Made by a program: the position numbers and the translations under genes
NCBI RefSeq assembly: GCF_000685235.1
Contig: NZ_ARYH01000002.1
Span: forward strand, 62,001 to 126,000
Source of the DNA: Hyphomonas adhaerens MHS-3
GTDB lineage: Bacteria; Pseudomonadota; Alphaproteobacteria; Caulobacterales; Hyphomonadaceae
DNA length: 64,000 bases
Reading direction: 5' to 3'
Notes under the pieces: model-generated
Seen by the model: the letters and a program-made list of their open reading frames with translations, nothing else
The model's database searches: none
Told to the model about the DNA's origin: nothing
Part shown: positions 37,797 through 46,221 of the stretch, piece by piece
Position numbering within the stretch: position 1 is the first letter of the stretch
Layout: each line of letters opens with the position of its first letter

Positions 37797-38833
37797 TGGC
37801 GAAGGCCTGCATTCTCAGCGTGTCAGGCGCCGTCCTGACACCAGGTGAAACGGATCTTTTCCGGACGCAGAACCCGTGGGGTGTGATCCTCATGGGGCGT
37901 TCCTGCGTATCCCGGGACCAGGTCCGCCGGCTGGTGGCCGACATCTGGGACGCGACAGGCCGGGAAACGCTGATTTTCATCGATCAGGAAGGCGGACGTG
38001 TGGCGCGCCTCAAAGCGCCGGAGTGGCCGCTGTTTCCGCGCGGCGCTGACTATGCTGCGCTCTATGAGCGGGATCCGGAACTGGGCCGCGAAGCCTGCTG
38101 GCTGGGTCACCGGCTGATCGCATCGGAGCTGGCCAGCCTCTCCATCCATGCGGATTGTGCGCCGGTTGTCGATCTGCCCGTGCCGGGCGCCCATGACGTC
38201 ATTGGCGACCGGGCGTTCGGAACAGAGCCGGTCCAGGTGGCAGATCTGGCCAATTCCGCCCTTGCGGGCCTGCAGGCCGGCGGTGTGGCCGGGGTGATCA
38301 AGCACATTCCAGGACATGGCCGGTCGATGGCGGACAGCCATATGGAACTGCCGCGCGTGACAGCCGGGGACAATGAGCTGTCGACAGACTTCGATGCCTT
38401 TGCCCGCGTAGCCGATGCCCCGATGGCGATGACGGCGCATATTGCGTTCGAAGCCTATGATCCGGGTAAGGCCGCGACGGTGTCGCGCTACATGATTCAG
38501 GAGATCATACGGGGCCGAATCGGGTTTGATGGGCTTCTGATGACCGATGATCTGGGGATGAGGGCACTTGGCGGCAGCCTTGCCGATCGCGCGCATGCGT
38601 CGATCGAGGCAGGCTGCGATATGCTGCTGCATTGTTCCGGTTTTCTGAAGGATCCGGGCGAGATCCTCGCCGAGATGACGGAAGTTGCGGAGGCTGCTCC
38701 GGTGCTCGCCGGCCGGGCCGGTGAGCGCGCCGCAGCGGCCGATGCCATCGCGAGCCAGGCTGAGCCGATCGAACTCGCCCGGGCATGGCAGCGCTTCCAC
38801 GAATTGTTTCCCAGTGTGGGGGCAGCCGCATGA
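37796..38833 (+). CDS. nagZ: Beta-N-acetylhexosaminidase NagZ
   Basis: Family 3 glycosidase that removes GlcNAc from muropeptides in peptidoglycan recycling. 345 residues with DQEGGRVARL, the His-containing catalytic loop KHIPGHGRSMADSHMELP and the nucleophile Asp in LLMTDDLGMRAL. The start is GTG, overlapping the preceding stop (TAGTG). Cytoplasmic, as no signal is seen. Co-transcribed with the SPOR gene and scpA. Confidence 0.95.
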   Translation: MAKACILSVSGAVLTPGETDLFRTQNPWGVILMGRSCVSRDQVRRLVADIWDATGRETLIFIDQEGGRVARLKAPEWPLFPRGADYAALYERDPELGREACWLGHRLIASELASLSIHADCAPVVDLPVPGAHDVIGDRAFGTEPVQVADLANSALAGLQAGGVAGVIKHIPGHGRSMADSHMELPRVTAGDNELSTDFDAFARVADAPMAMTAHIAFEAYDPGKAATVSRYMIQEIIRGRIGFDGLLMTDDLGMRALGGSLADRAHASIEAGCDMLLHCSGFLKDPGEILAEMTEVAEAAPVLAGRAGERAAAADAIASQAEPIELARAWQRFHELFPSVGAAA

Positions 38834-39663
38834 GTTCGGATGCCGTCACGATGGAGGCACTCTCTTCCGATATGGAAGAGGCCGATATCCAGGACATTTT
38901 CCGCGTTGATGTCGGCGGGTATGAGGGGCCACTGCACCTGTTGCTGGAACTGGCCCGCCGCCAGAAGGTGGACCTGCTTCACCTCTCCATGCTGGACCTG
39001 GCCGAACAATACCTCGTCTTTATCGACGACGCGAAGAAGCGCCGGATGGATCTGGCGGCTGACTATCTGCTGATGGCGTCATGGCTGGCGTTCATGAAAT
39101 CGCGCCTCCTGCTGCCCAAACCGGAAAAGCCGGAAGAGGATGAGCCATCGGGCGAGGAAATGGCCGCCCGGCTGGCCTTTCGCCTGAAGCGCCTCGATGC
39201 CATGCGCGATGCGGTGAAAGAGCTGCAGGGCGGACCGATCCTGGACAATGTCGTCTTCCTGCGCGGTACGCCGGAACAGCCGAAAGTGATCCGCCACACG
39301 GAATGGAAAGCCAGCCTCTATGAGCTGACGCAGGCCTTCGGCACGATCCGTGACCGCAAGGAGAAAGAGCGTCCACACGTCATCGAGCAGCAGATGGTTC
39401 TGCCGCTGGAACTTGCCCGCACAACGCTCCGTCAGCTTCGAGGGCAGTTGGCGCAGTGGTCTTCGCTTGACGAGATCAGCCTGACCATGACGGATGTGGA
39501 TCCGGAGCTGCCAACACGGTCGGTAACGGCCAGCGTGTTTTCAGCGGCCCTCGAACTCGTCCGCGACGGCGAGGTCGATGTCCGGCAGGACACGCATTTT
39601 GCGCCGCTTTACCTGCGCAATGCGCAAGCCGACCCGCAAGGGGGTAGCCATGCAGATGTTTGA
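38830..39663 (+). CDS. scpA: Segregation and condensation protein A
   Basis: Kleisin subunit of the SMC-ScpAB condensin, 277 residues. The N-terminal SMC-binding region contains [24 protein letters not shown] (split here by its helices), and the C-terminal winged helix is near 215-270. The start at 38830 overlaps the nagZ stop (ATGA). The middle segment [17 protein letters not shown] is the usual flexible linker start. Confidence 0.95.
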   Translation: MSSDAVTMEALSSDMEEADIQDIFRVDVGGYEGPLHLLLELARRQKVDLLHLSMLDLAEQYLVFIDDAKKRRMDLAADYLLMASWLAFMKSRLLLPKPEKPEEDEPSGEEMAARLAFRLKRLDAMRDAVKELQGGPILDNVVFLRGTPEQPKVIRHTEWKASLYELTQAFGTIRDRKEKERPHVIEQQMVLPLELARTTLRQLRGQLAQWSSLDEISLTMTDVDPELPTRSVTASVFSAALELVRDGEVDVRQDTHFAPLYLRNAQADPQGGSHADV

Positions 39664-40672
39664 GAAGATTGAGATGAACGACGAAACGCCAGCTGAAAAC
39701 AAACCGAGCGCGGTGACGCAGCTCGCGCTGGCCTTCCGCCGGTCTGAAGAGGCGCTGCACGACGACATGAGCGACGCGCTGGCCGAAGGCGTGCGCCGGG
39801 CCGAGGCGGTTCTGTTCGCGGCTGGCGAGCCAATGTCGGCTACACAGATTGCAGAGATCCTTCCGCAGGGTGTTGAAGCCGCCGATGTGCTGATGACCTT
39901 GCGGGCGCTGTACGTGAACCGGGGCGTCAATCTCGTCGAAGTGGCCGGCAAGTGGCGGTTCCAGACCGCCCAGGATCTGTCCTACCTGTTTGTGGAAGAG
40001 CGTCAGGTTCAGAAAAAGCTGAGCCAGGCCGCGCTCGAAACGCTGGCCATCATCGCCTATGGCCAGCCTGTGACGCGGGCAGAAATCGAAGCCGTGCGGG
40101 GCGTGGCTGTTTCGAAGGCTGTTCTCGACACGTTGATGGAAACCGGCTGGACCAAGATCAAGGGCCGCCGCAAGACACCGGGCCAGCCGCTGACCTATGG
40201 CACGACCGATGCGTTCCTGGAACATTTCGGCCTCGAAAGCCTGAGCACGCTGCCGGGCAAGGCAGACCTCGAAGCCGAAGGTCTGCTGTCTGATGTCATT
40301 CCTGACGGCTTCCAGATGCCGGATGAGGAAGCCCTCAGCGAGGAAGAGCTGCTTGTGGATGCGGGCGGTGATACCGAAGAGATCGAATCCTTCGTCACGG
40401 ACTTCATGGACGATGCTCCGGATGAGGATGATATGGATGCGGATGCTGAAGTTGAGGCAGAGCCTGCACCGGAAGATAAGGTGGAAGAGGCCGAGGCAGG
40501 CGAGGAAGAGGATGATGGCATCAGCGTCTTCGCCTACACACGTGCGCCCGTCCGGTCTGCTGACGATGAAGAAGAATTCGACCGCGACGACATCAAGGCG
40601 GCCGTGATGCGGTTGCGCAAGGAAGAGCGCACGCCGGAGCAACCCATGTCCGAATGGACTGAGGACGAATAG
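39650..40672 (+). CDS. scpB: Segregation and condensation protein B with long acidic tail
   Basis: 340 residues, well above the usual 180-240. The conserved tandem winged-helix core (about 35-215) has [34 protein letters not shown] and [14 protein letters not shown]. The last 120 residues are strongly acidic ([31 protein letters not shown]), then end with a mixed-charge helix. GGGGG precedes the ATG, which overlaps the scpA end by 14 bases. tatABC, which often follows in related genomes, is not present. Confidence 0.93.
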   Translation: MQMFEKIEMNDETPAENKPSAVTQLALAFRRSEEALHDDMSDALAEGVRRAEAVLFAAGEPMSATQIAEILPQGVEAADVLMTLRALYVNRGVNLVEVAGKWRFQTAQDLSYLFVEERQVQKKLSQAALETLAIIAYGQPVTRAEIEAVRGVAVSKAVLDTLMETGWTKIKGRRKTPGQPLTYGTTDAFLEHFGLESLSTLPGKADLEAEGLLSDVIPDGFQMPDEEALSEEELLVDAGGDTEEIESFVTDFMDDAPDEDDMDADAEVEAEPAPEDKVEEAEAGEEEDDGISVFAYTRAPVRSADDEEEFDRDDIKAAVMRLRKEERTPEQPMSEWTEDE

Positions 40673-40674
40673 GT

Positions 40675-41277
40675 TCAGGCGGCCACTTCGTAGCGAAAGC
40701 GGCGTTCGTCATCGAACATTCCGAGAATATCTTCTTCCTGTGTCCCGCCGCCGATATTGTGGATCACGTAGGGATGACCCGCCGGGGTTCGCTTGTCTGA
40801 GACAATGCCGATATGCGGCAGCCGCCCGCCCAGGCGCATCGTGTACAGATCACCAGGATCCCATCCGTCCAGGGTCTGTGGCGGCGGCAGGTCAGCGCCC
40901 TTCCGTTCGAAAAAGCGTTCGAGGTTCGGGACGCGGCGGTGGTCGATATTCCAGTCAGGGCGGCTGAGGCCCCAGATCGCGGGATAATCCGTAAACGCGG
41001 TTTTCATGTCGTTGTGGACGAGCCTTTGCAGGTCGACATCGAAGGCATCCCGATAAGCGCGGATGACCACATCGGTGCAGACGCCTGTCGAACGATCGAC
41101 ATCGCCCATCGGGTAATCCAGCCGGACATAAGCGCCGTCATAACTTCGTGTCACACCGATCTGGTCGCGGGCCGCCTTTGAAAGACGCGCCGCGAAGGGG
41201 AGTGCCCGGTCGCCGAACGTACCGGGTAGGAGAGGCAGGGCCAGCGTGGACACAAGCATGGATCGGCGTGTCTGCAT
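40675..41277 (-). CDS. DUF1287 family protein, probable exported NlpC/P60-like fold
   Basis: 200 residues. The N-terminus (RRSMLVSTLALPLLPGTFG) resembles an export signal. The conserved DUF1287 pattern follows: STGVCTDVVIRAYRDAF with a cysteine, then LPHIGIVSDKR and VIHNIGGGTQEEDIL with histidines. Cys-His spacing suggests a papain-like/NlpC hydrolase, possibly acting on the cell wall; activity is unproven. It ends two bases from the convergent scpB stop. Confidence 0.8.
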   Translation of the reverse strand: MQTRRSMLVSTLALPLLPGTFGDRALPFAARLSKAARDQIGVTRSYDGAYVRLDYPMGDVDRSTGVCTDVVIRAYRDAFDVDLQRLVHNDMKTAFTDYPAIWGLSRPDWNIDHRRVPNLERFFERKGADLPPPQTLDGWDPGDLYTMRLGGRLPHIGIVSDKRTPAGHPYVIHNIGGGTQEEDILGMFDDERRFRYEVAA

Positions 41278-41320
41278 TCACCGATCTAATCATCCAGTTC
41301 CGGCAGCAATGCGGCGGAAT

Positions 41321-41992
41321 CTAGAAACCGTGGAACTCGACGATTTCGTCAATGGGCGCCCGTTCGGCACGGAGTGTGTTGACCGGATGGGATTTGTCCG
41401 GCTTGCCGACGGAGACACCGCACCAGATCATCTCGGTTGGGGCGAGATTGAAATGCTCTTTCAGGGCCGGGCGCAGCACGCCCCAGCATTCCTGGAAGCA
41501 CGTGCCCCAGCCGCGTTCTTCTGCCAGCAGGGCGAGCGTTTGCAGGTACATGCCTGCGTGTCCCCACTGGCCGTGGCCCATCCGTTCATCGATCACCAGG
41601 AAAAGGGCGAGCGGAGCGCCAAAGAAGCGGAAATTGTTTGCGAACCATGCGAGGCGGGCCGGGCGGTCTTCCCGCGGGATATCGAGGGCTTCGTACATCA
41701 TCTCGCCTACGCGCCGACGGCGGGCTTCGTAGGGCTCCCACAGATCTTTCGGATAAATTGGCCGATCTGTCTTCTGGCCGCGCGGATCAGCGGCGAGGAT
41801 GGGGGCGGCCATGGCGATAACGTCGTCCTTGGCCTGCCCGGTCACGGCGATGGTGCGCCAGGGCTGGACATTGCCACCGGAGGGCGCCCGCTGCGCCTGG
41901 GTCAGCCATTCCCGGACTTCGGCCTCGGGAAGTGCATCCGGCAGGAAGGCCCGGGTTGAGATGCGCTGGTCGACTGCTTTGGAAACGTCCAT
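41321..41992 (-). CDS. Nitroreductase family protein
   Basis: 223-residue FMN-dependent oxidoreductase. The FMN-phosphate motif RISTRAF (11-17) and APSGGNVQPWRTIAV (about 36-50) are typical; the C-terminal CGVSVGKPDKSHPVN segment binds FMN. The physiological substrate is unknown. Its ribosome binding site GGGAGG lies in the 3' arm of a terminator hairpin and is separated from the ATG by the U-tract, so expression from upstream may be conditional. Confidence 0.9.
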   Translation of the reverse strand: MDVSKAVDQRISTRAFLPDALPEAEVREWLTQAQRAPSGGNVQPWRTIAVTGQAKDDVIAMAAPILAADPRGQKTDRPIYPKDLWEPYEARRRRVGEMMYEALDIPREDRPARLAWFANNFRFFGAPLALFLVIDERMGHGQWGHAGMYLQTLALLAEERGWGTCFQECWGVLRPALKEHFNLAPTEMIWCGVSVGKPDKSHPVNTLRAERAPIDEIVEFHGF

Positions 41993-41993
41993 G

Positions 41994-42025
41994 AAAAAAA
42001 CCTCCCGTCAGGATCTGACGGGAGG
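41994..42025 (-). terminator. Intrinsic terminator after CYP153, overlapping the nitroreductase ribosome binding site
   Basis: On the minus strand a perfect 11-bp stem (CCTCCCGTCAG with CTGACGGGAGG, 42001-42025, three-base loop) is followed by seven Us, then C and the nitroreductase ATG. The 3' arm ends in GGGAGG, a good Shine-Dalgarno, so folding both terminates transcription and hides the site. Confidence 0.88.
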
Positions 42026-42071
42026 TCTAGCGGCTTATCGCCGGGTCAGCCAACAGGCTTCTGGCCCGGAC

Positions 42072-43406
42072 TTATTTTTTGGGGTGCAGGATCACCGGCA
42101 TCCATGTGTAGCCGTGGACGAAGGCGCCAGCCGTATAGGACGGCTCATCCAGTACTTCGATATGCTCGAAGCGCGCCATCAGTTCTTGCCAGAGGATCTG
42201 CAGCTGCAGCTCGCCGAGGCGATTCCCGACGCAGCGGTGGATGCCGAAGCCGAAGGACAAGTGACGGCGGGCATCGGCGCGGTCGATGATGTAATCGTTC
42301 GGCTTGTCCCAGAACTTTTCATCGCGGTTGCCCGAGATGTACCACATGGCGATCTGCTCACCCTTCTTGATGAGCTTGTCTCGAAGCTGAACGTCTTCCA
42401 GCGCGGTGCGGCGCATGAAGGCCAGCGGCGTTTGCCAGCGGATCGTCTCGGACACCATGTTCGGGATCAGGGACTGGTCGCTTTTCAGCTTTTCATACTG
42501 CTCCGGATACTTGTTCAGAGCGTAGACCGACGCCGTCATCGTGTTCCGGGTCGTGTCGTTGCCGCCGACGATCAGAAGGATCACGTTGCCGAGCAATTCC
42601 ATCGGCGTCATGTTCTTGGTCATTTCGCCGTGCGCCAGAAGACTCATGAGGTCGTTCTGTTGCGGAATGGCCTGGCGTTCCTGGAAGATGCCCATGAACG
42701 TCGTCAGGCACTCCATCATTTCCTGGCGCCACTGGTCTTCGCCGCCGGGGCAGATGTCCGGGTTGTTCATGTTCGTGGATACGTCCGACCAGCGGGTCAG
42801 CTGGCGGCGGTTCTCGAACGGGAAGTCGAACAGGGTGGCGAGCATCATCGTGGTCAGCTCGATCGACACCTTGTCGACCCAGTCGATTGGCTCACCAACC
42901 GGCAGGGAATCCAGCAGGCCCTGGGTCCGCGAGCGGATGAGTGGCTCATACTCTTTGAGCATGTTCGGTGCGACGGCCGGCTGAACAGTCTTGCGCTGTT
43001 CGGAGTGGCGCGGCTCGTCCATGGCGATGAACATCGGCATCTCGAAGTCTTCGAGCGGTTGGCCGAGCGTGATGCCGCCATGCTCCCAGCTGGAAGAGAA
43101 GCGCTTGTGGTCGGTATCGACCGCCATGATGTCTTCGTAAGTCGTGACGGACCAGTAGGGGCCGACGAAGGAATCCGGCGTGTAGTGCACCGGGTCTTCC
43201 TTGCGCAGGCGGTCAAACCGATCCCACATCTTGTTCTGGCGCCAGATTTCCGGGTCCACCAGATCAAGGGTTTTCAGGTCAAGGTCGGAAGCCGGGGGGA
43301 CTTCCTCACCGACGCGGAGATAGCCTTCGTGAAGGGGTTCTCGGTCGGAAACTTTCGGCCGCTCGAGGGCCGGATTGTCGATGGAATGAACTGTGTCGGC
43401 AGCCAT
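42072..43406 (-). CDS. Cytochrome P450, CYP153-like alkane/fatty acid omega-hydroxylase
   Basis: 444-residue soluble bacterial P450. The haem-ligand motif FGFGIHRCVG places Cys392, the I-helix oxygen-activation segment is GGNDTTRN, and ExxR is in SETIRW. The overall pattern (IDRADARRHLSFGFGIHRCVGNRLGELQL...FVHGYTWMPV) matches CYP153, which hydroxylates medium-chain alkanes terminally. These enzymes need ferredoxin and ferredoxin reductase; neither is adjacent. GGAGG lies before the ATG. Family naming is from recognition, not alignment. Confidence 0.9.
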   Translation of the reverse strand: MAADTVHSIDNPALERPKVSDREPLHEGYLRVGEEVPPASDLDLKTLDLVDPEIWRQNKMWDRFDRLRKEDPVHYTPDSFVGPYWSVTTYEDIMAVDTDHKRFSSSWEHGGITLGQPLEDFEMPMFIAMDEPRHSEQRKTVQPAVAPNMLKEYEPLIRSRTQGLLDSLPVGEPIDWVDKVSIELTTMMLATLFDFPFENRRQLTRWSDVSTNMNNPDICPGGEDQWRQEMMECLTTFMGIFQERQAIPQQNDLMSLLAHGEMTKNMTPMELLGNVILLIVGGNDTTRNTMTASVYALNKYPEQYEKLKSDQSLIPNMVSETIRWQTPLAFMRRTALEDVQLRDKLIKKGEQIAMWYISGNRDEKFWDKPNDYIIDRADARRHLSFGFGIHRCVGNRLGELQLQILWQELMARFEHIEVLDEPSYTAGAFVHGYTWMPVILHPKK

Positions 43407-43479
43407 ATTATATCCTCCTTATGCCGGTCTCCCTGGGCACCGGTCTGCTCGCTTACGACGTGTATATCATGGCCAATTT

Positions 43480-43504
43480 AAAAAAACCATGACGCTTGCG
43501 TCAT
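43480..43504 (-). terminator. Intrinsic terminator of the DUF2244 gene
   Basis: Perfect 7-bp stem ATGACGC (43489-43495) with 43498-43504 and a two-base centre, followed on the minus strand by GG and seven Us. It starts three bases past the DUF2244 stop and isolates it from the P450 gene. Confidence 0.88.
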
Positions 43505-43506
43505 TT

Positions 43507-43995
43507 TTATGCGGTGTGGCGCTCAAGTCGCGCTTTGTGGAGGGCCGTTTTCATGGCTTCGGCGAGGGATTTGCGCTCCGGGACAGTCAGGAAGCGTCCG
43601 ATGACCCATCCGGTGCGGCCATGTTCGATCCGCAACCACGAATCGGGGCGGAGGGGCTCGTCCAGTTCGACACGGGCAAATCCGGCCGGAACACTGACGC
43701 GCTTTTCGGTGCCGTTGGCCTTGCGGTGCATCATGTCGAGACTGCTGGCGGTAATGCGGATCCGGGTCTCTTCGCGCTGTTTCCTGAAAGACCAGCGGAA
43801 AGCCAGCCAGATGGCGAGGGCGTCGAGACCGAAAAAGCCGATCACCGGAACGGCGCCCATGGACAAAAAGGCCATGCCGGTCAGGAAGCTGACAACACCG
43901 ACAATGCTCATGACCACGGCGAACCCTCGCTCGGAAAGTGAGCGGTTCGGCGTCAAAAGCGCATCAAAATAAATGATCTCGTCCGTGTGAGGCAT
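43507..43995 (-). CDS. DUF2244 domain-containing membrane protein
   Basis: 162 residues with two closely spaced membrane helices (about 25-45 and 50-68, SIVGVVSFLTGMAFLSMG and VPVIGFFGLDALAIWLAF) and a basic cytoplasmic tail containing RKQREETRIRI. This is the DUF2244 layout found in Alphaproteobacteria. Function is unknown. ATG at 43995 is preferred over a TTG three codons upstream. It is divergent from nth. Confidence 0.85.
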   Translation of the reverse strand: MPHTDEIIYFDALLTPNRSLSERGFAVVMSIVGVVSFLTGMAFLSMGAVPVIGFFGLDALAIWLAFRWSFRKQREETRIRITASSLDMMHRKANGTEKRVSVPAGFARVELDEPLRPDSWLRIEHGRTGWVIGRFLTVPERKSLAEAMKTALHKARLERHTA

Positions 43996-44053
43996 CGGGA
44001 ACAATACTTAACATGCTCTTGCCCCTTCGGAAGCGGCCTGACAGACAAATTAC

Positions 44054-44800
44054 ATGACCGAATCGCCGCAGAAGACACCTCCGCGAAAGCCTGCCAAAAA
44101 ACGGGCGCCCCGTACCTTGGGGCCGGAGAAGACCGAGAAGATCTTTGCCGCCCTGGCCCATGACCGGCCGGACCCGAAAACCGAGCTCGAATATTCCAGC
44201 CCTTTCACCCTGCTTGTGGCCGTGGCCCTGTCGGCACAGGCGACGGATGTGGGGGTGAACAAGGCGACCCGGAAGCTGTTCGCCATCGCCGACACGCCCG
44301 AGAAGATGCTGGATCTCGGCGAAGAGGGCGTGGCTGAGCACATCAAGACGATCGGCCTGTGGCGCAACAAGGCGAAGAACGTCATCGCGCTAAGCCAGAA
44401 GATTCTTGACGATTTCGGCGGAGAAGTGCCGCGGACCCGCGACGAACTGACAACCCTGCCAGGCGTTGGCCGCAAGACAGCGAACGTCGTGATGAACGAG
44501 GTCTTCGGCGAACCGACCATCGCTGTCGACACCCACATTTTCCGTGTCTCCAACCGGACGGGGCTTGCCCCGGGCAAGACCCCCGACGAGGTGGAGGCGG
44601 GGCTGGAGCGGGTCACCCCGCCGAAGTGGAAGAAGGGCGCGCATCACTGGCTGATCCTGCATGGGCGTTATGTCTGCAAGGCCCGCACACCGGAGTGCTG
44701 GCGTTGTGTGATCGCGGAATGGTGCAAATACACGCCGAAGACTGCGGACCCCGCAAAAGTCTCATCGCTTGGCCCGAAGGCGCCGAAGAAGAAAAAGTAG
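44054..44800 (+). CDS. nth: Endonuclease III
   Basis: Base-excision-repair glycosylase/AP lyase for oxidised pyrimidines. 248 residues with an extra basic N-terminus (KTPPRKPAKKRAPR). The helix-hairpin-helix LPGVGRKTANVV includes the catalytic lysine, VDTHIFRVSNR includes the catalytic aspartate, and the C-terminal [4Fe-4S] ligands have spacing C-x6-C-x2-C-x5-C. The lysine-rich C-terminus ends in KKKK. Confidence 0.97.
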   Translation: MTESPQKTPPRKPAKKRAPRTLGPEKTEKIFAALAHDRPDPKTELEYSSPFTLLVAVALSAQATDVGVNKATRKLFAIADTPEKMLDLGEEGVAEHIKTIGLWRNKAKNVIALSQKILDDFGGEVPRTRDELTTLPGVGRKTANVVMNEVFGEPTIAVDTHIFRVSNRTGLAPGKTPDEVEAGLERVTPPKWKKGAHHWLILHGRYVCKARTPECWRCVIAEWCKYTPKTADPAKVSSLGPKAPKKKK

Positions 44801-44874
44801 GCGCGTTTCCGCCAGCAGGTGCGACGCCTGTGAAGGCGCTAGATCGGATAAAGTTGTCTGGAAGGGCGGTGCCG

Positions 44875-45261
44875 TCAGGTTTCAGGCAGGGGCAGGGTCG
44901 GCATTATCCGCTGGGCGTGTCTGTTATCTCGCCAGCCTGATGGCAGACCGGCGCGGAAGGCTCCGGTCTCGACGCCAAGTGCTGTGTAAGCGGGCATGTA
45001 AGCCCGGCCGCATACGGACGCCAGCCGCTCGCACGGATGGGATGGCGGCGTCAGCCATTCACGCGCTTTTTTCTGCGAAGGTAGCCAGTCAATCGACGCG
45101 AGGGATACGTGCCCGTTCGGCGTGACACTCCAGCGATATTGAACACCTTTCCCATAGGCGGCCCGCACCCCTGCGCGAAGCAGAAGCACCTGGATCCAGA
45201 TCAGGGGCCAGACCAATGCAAGATGCGGCGGAAAGCCTGGAGGTGGATGAAGGAGTGACAT
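44875..45261 (-). CDS. Hypothetical protein
   Basis: A 128-residue frame starting MSLLHPPPGFPPHLALVWPL. The N-terminal half has one hydrophobic helix (LALVWPLIWIQVLLLRAGV, about 13-31) followed by YRWSVTPNGHVSLASIDWLP, which looks like a folded domain. The C-terminus after residue 95 is low-quality sequence. No family is recognised. It is the only plausible gene in the 650-base gap between nth and the DUF481 gene. The true stop-proximal part could be non-coding if frame errors exist. Confidence 0.5.
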   Translation of the reverse strand: MSLLHPPPGFPPHLALVWPLIWIQVLLLRAGVRAAYGKGVQYRWSVTPNGHVSLASIDWLPSQKKAREWLTPPSHPCERLASVCGRAYMPAYTALGVETGAFRAGLPSGWRDNRHAQRIMPTLPLPET

Positions 45262-45450
45262 GGCAGGCAATATACATCCGGCTACGGAGGTGTTGGATGG
45301 ATTTATTTTTAAGTGCGCATTTACGACAGGATGCGATGTTTAAAGGGGTGGAGAAGCCGCGCGAATCGCTGGCCTCCAGTTCGCCTTATTTTCGCTAATC
45401 TTGCGTCACGCCGAGCAGGAAGAGCGAACGACGGAAAAAGGGAAGTGCCA

Positions 45451-46221
45451 ATGAAGTATATTATGTGTGCGGCCATGGGCGCCGCTCTCTCGGGATTAGC
45501 TTTGACGGCTCATGCGGATGGTGAGCGCGTCGAAGGCTGGTCAGGCGAGGGCGCGCTGAGCGCCGGTATGACGAGCGGGAACACAGATACGCGAGACATT
45601 GGCCTCAACTTCGATGTCGATCATATCACCGGCAAATGGGACTACGGGATCCAGGGGCAGGTCGATTATGGCGAGCAGGACGGTTTGGAGAGCCGCAACC
45701 GCGCGTTCCTGGGCATGAATATCGACTACACGATCAGCGATAATGTGTTCTCATTCGCTCGCGGATCCTACGAGGTGGACCAGTTCACCGGTTTCGATAG
45801 CCGCGCCTTCGTCGGCGGCGGTCTCGGGTATCGCTTCCTTGGGCTTGATCCGGTGACCTGGGTTGTCCGCGGTGGTCCCGGTGTGAAGATTGACGAGGTC
45901 AAACGCGTCGTGACGGTGGATAGTCTGGGCGCACCTGTTGTCAGGCCTGCAGAGACAGTCACGTCCGCAGGTCTCGTTGGAAAGTCGAAGTTTGCCTGGG
46001 CGTTGAACGAAAGGGTGGAACTGTCGAACATCACGGATGTCCTTTATGCGGAAGAGTCCACACAGATTTCCAACGGCCTCGCGCTGACGGCGCAGATCAA
46101 CGGATCGCTTTCGGCCCGTTTCGGGTTCGATACGCGTTACGATACCAATCCGCCGGACGGATATGAGACGACCGATACAGCCACGAAAATCGGAGTCGTC
46201 TACAAGTTCGGCGCTCACTGA
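45451..46221 (+). CDS. DUF481 outer-membrane beta-barrel protein
   Basis: 256 residues. A signal peptide (MKYIMCAAMGAALSGLALTA, cleavage near AHA-D at 22) precedes alternating amphipathic strands. These end in a DUF481 signature (FDTRYDTNPPDGYETTDTAT... VYKFGAH) with a near-terminal aromatic for barrel insertion. GGAAG before the ATG fixes the start; the longer frame upstream is not secretory. Likely a salt-induced or porin-like barrel of unknown function. It overlaps the convergent ATP-grasp gene by seven bases. Confidence 0.88.
   Translation: MKYIMCAAMGAALSGLALTAHADGERVEGWSGEGALSAGMTSGNTDTRDIGLNFDVDHITGKWDYGIQGQVDYGEQDGLESRNRAFLGMNIDYTISDNVFSFARGSYEVDQFTGFDSRAFVGGGLGYRFLGLDPVTWVVRGGPGVKIDEVKRVVTVDSLGAPVVRPAETVTSAGLVGKSKFAWALNERVELSNITDVLYAEESTQISNGLALTAQINGSLSARFGFDTRYDTNPPDGYETTDTATKIGVVYKFGAH

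Noticed and set aside
41799-43481. 560-codon open frame antisense to the P450 and nitroreductase
   Set aside because: Spans two clear genes and their terminator on the other strand; composition is that of an antisense shadow.
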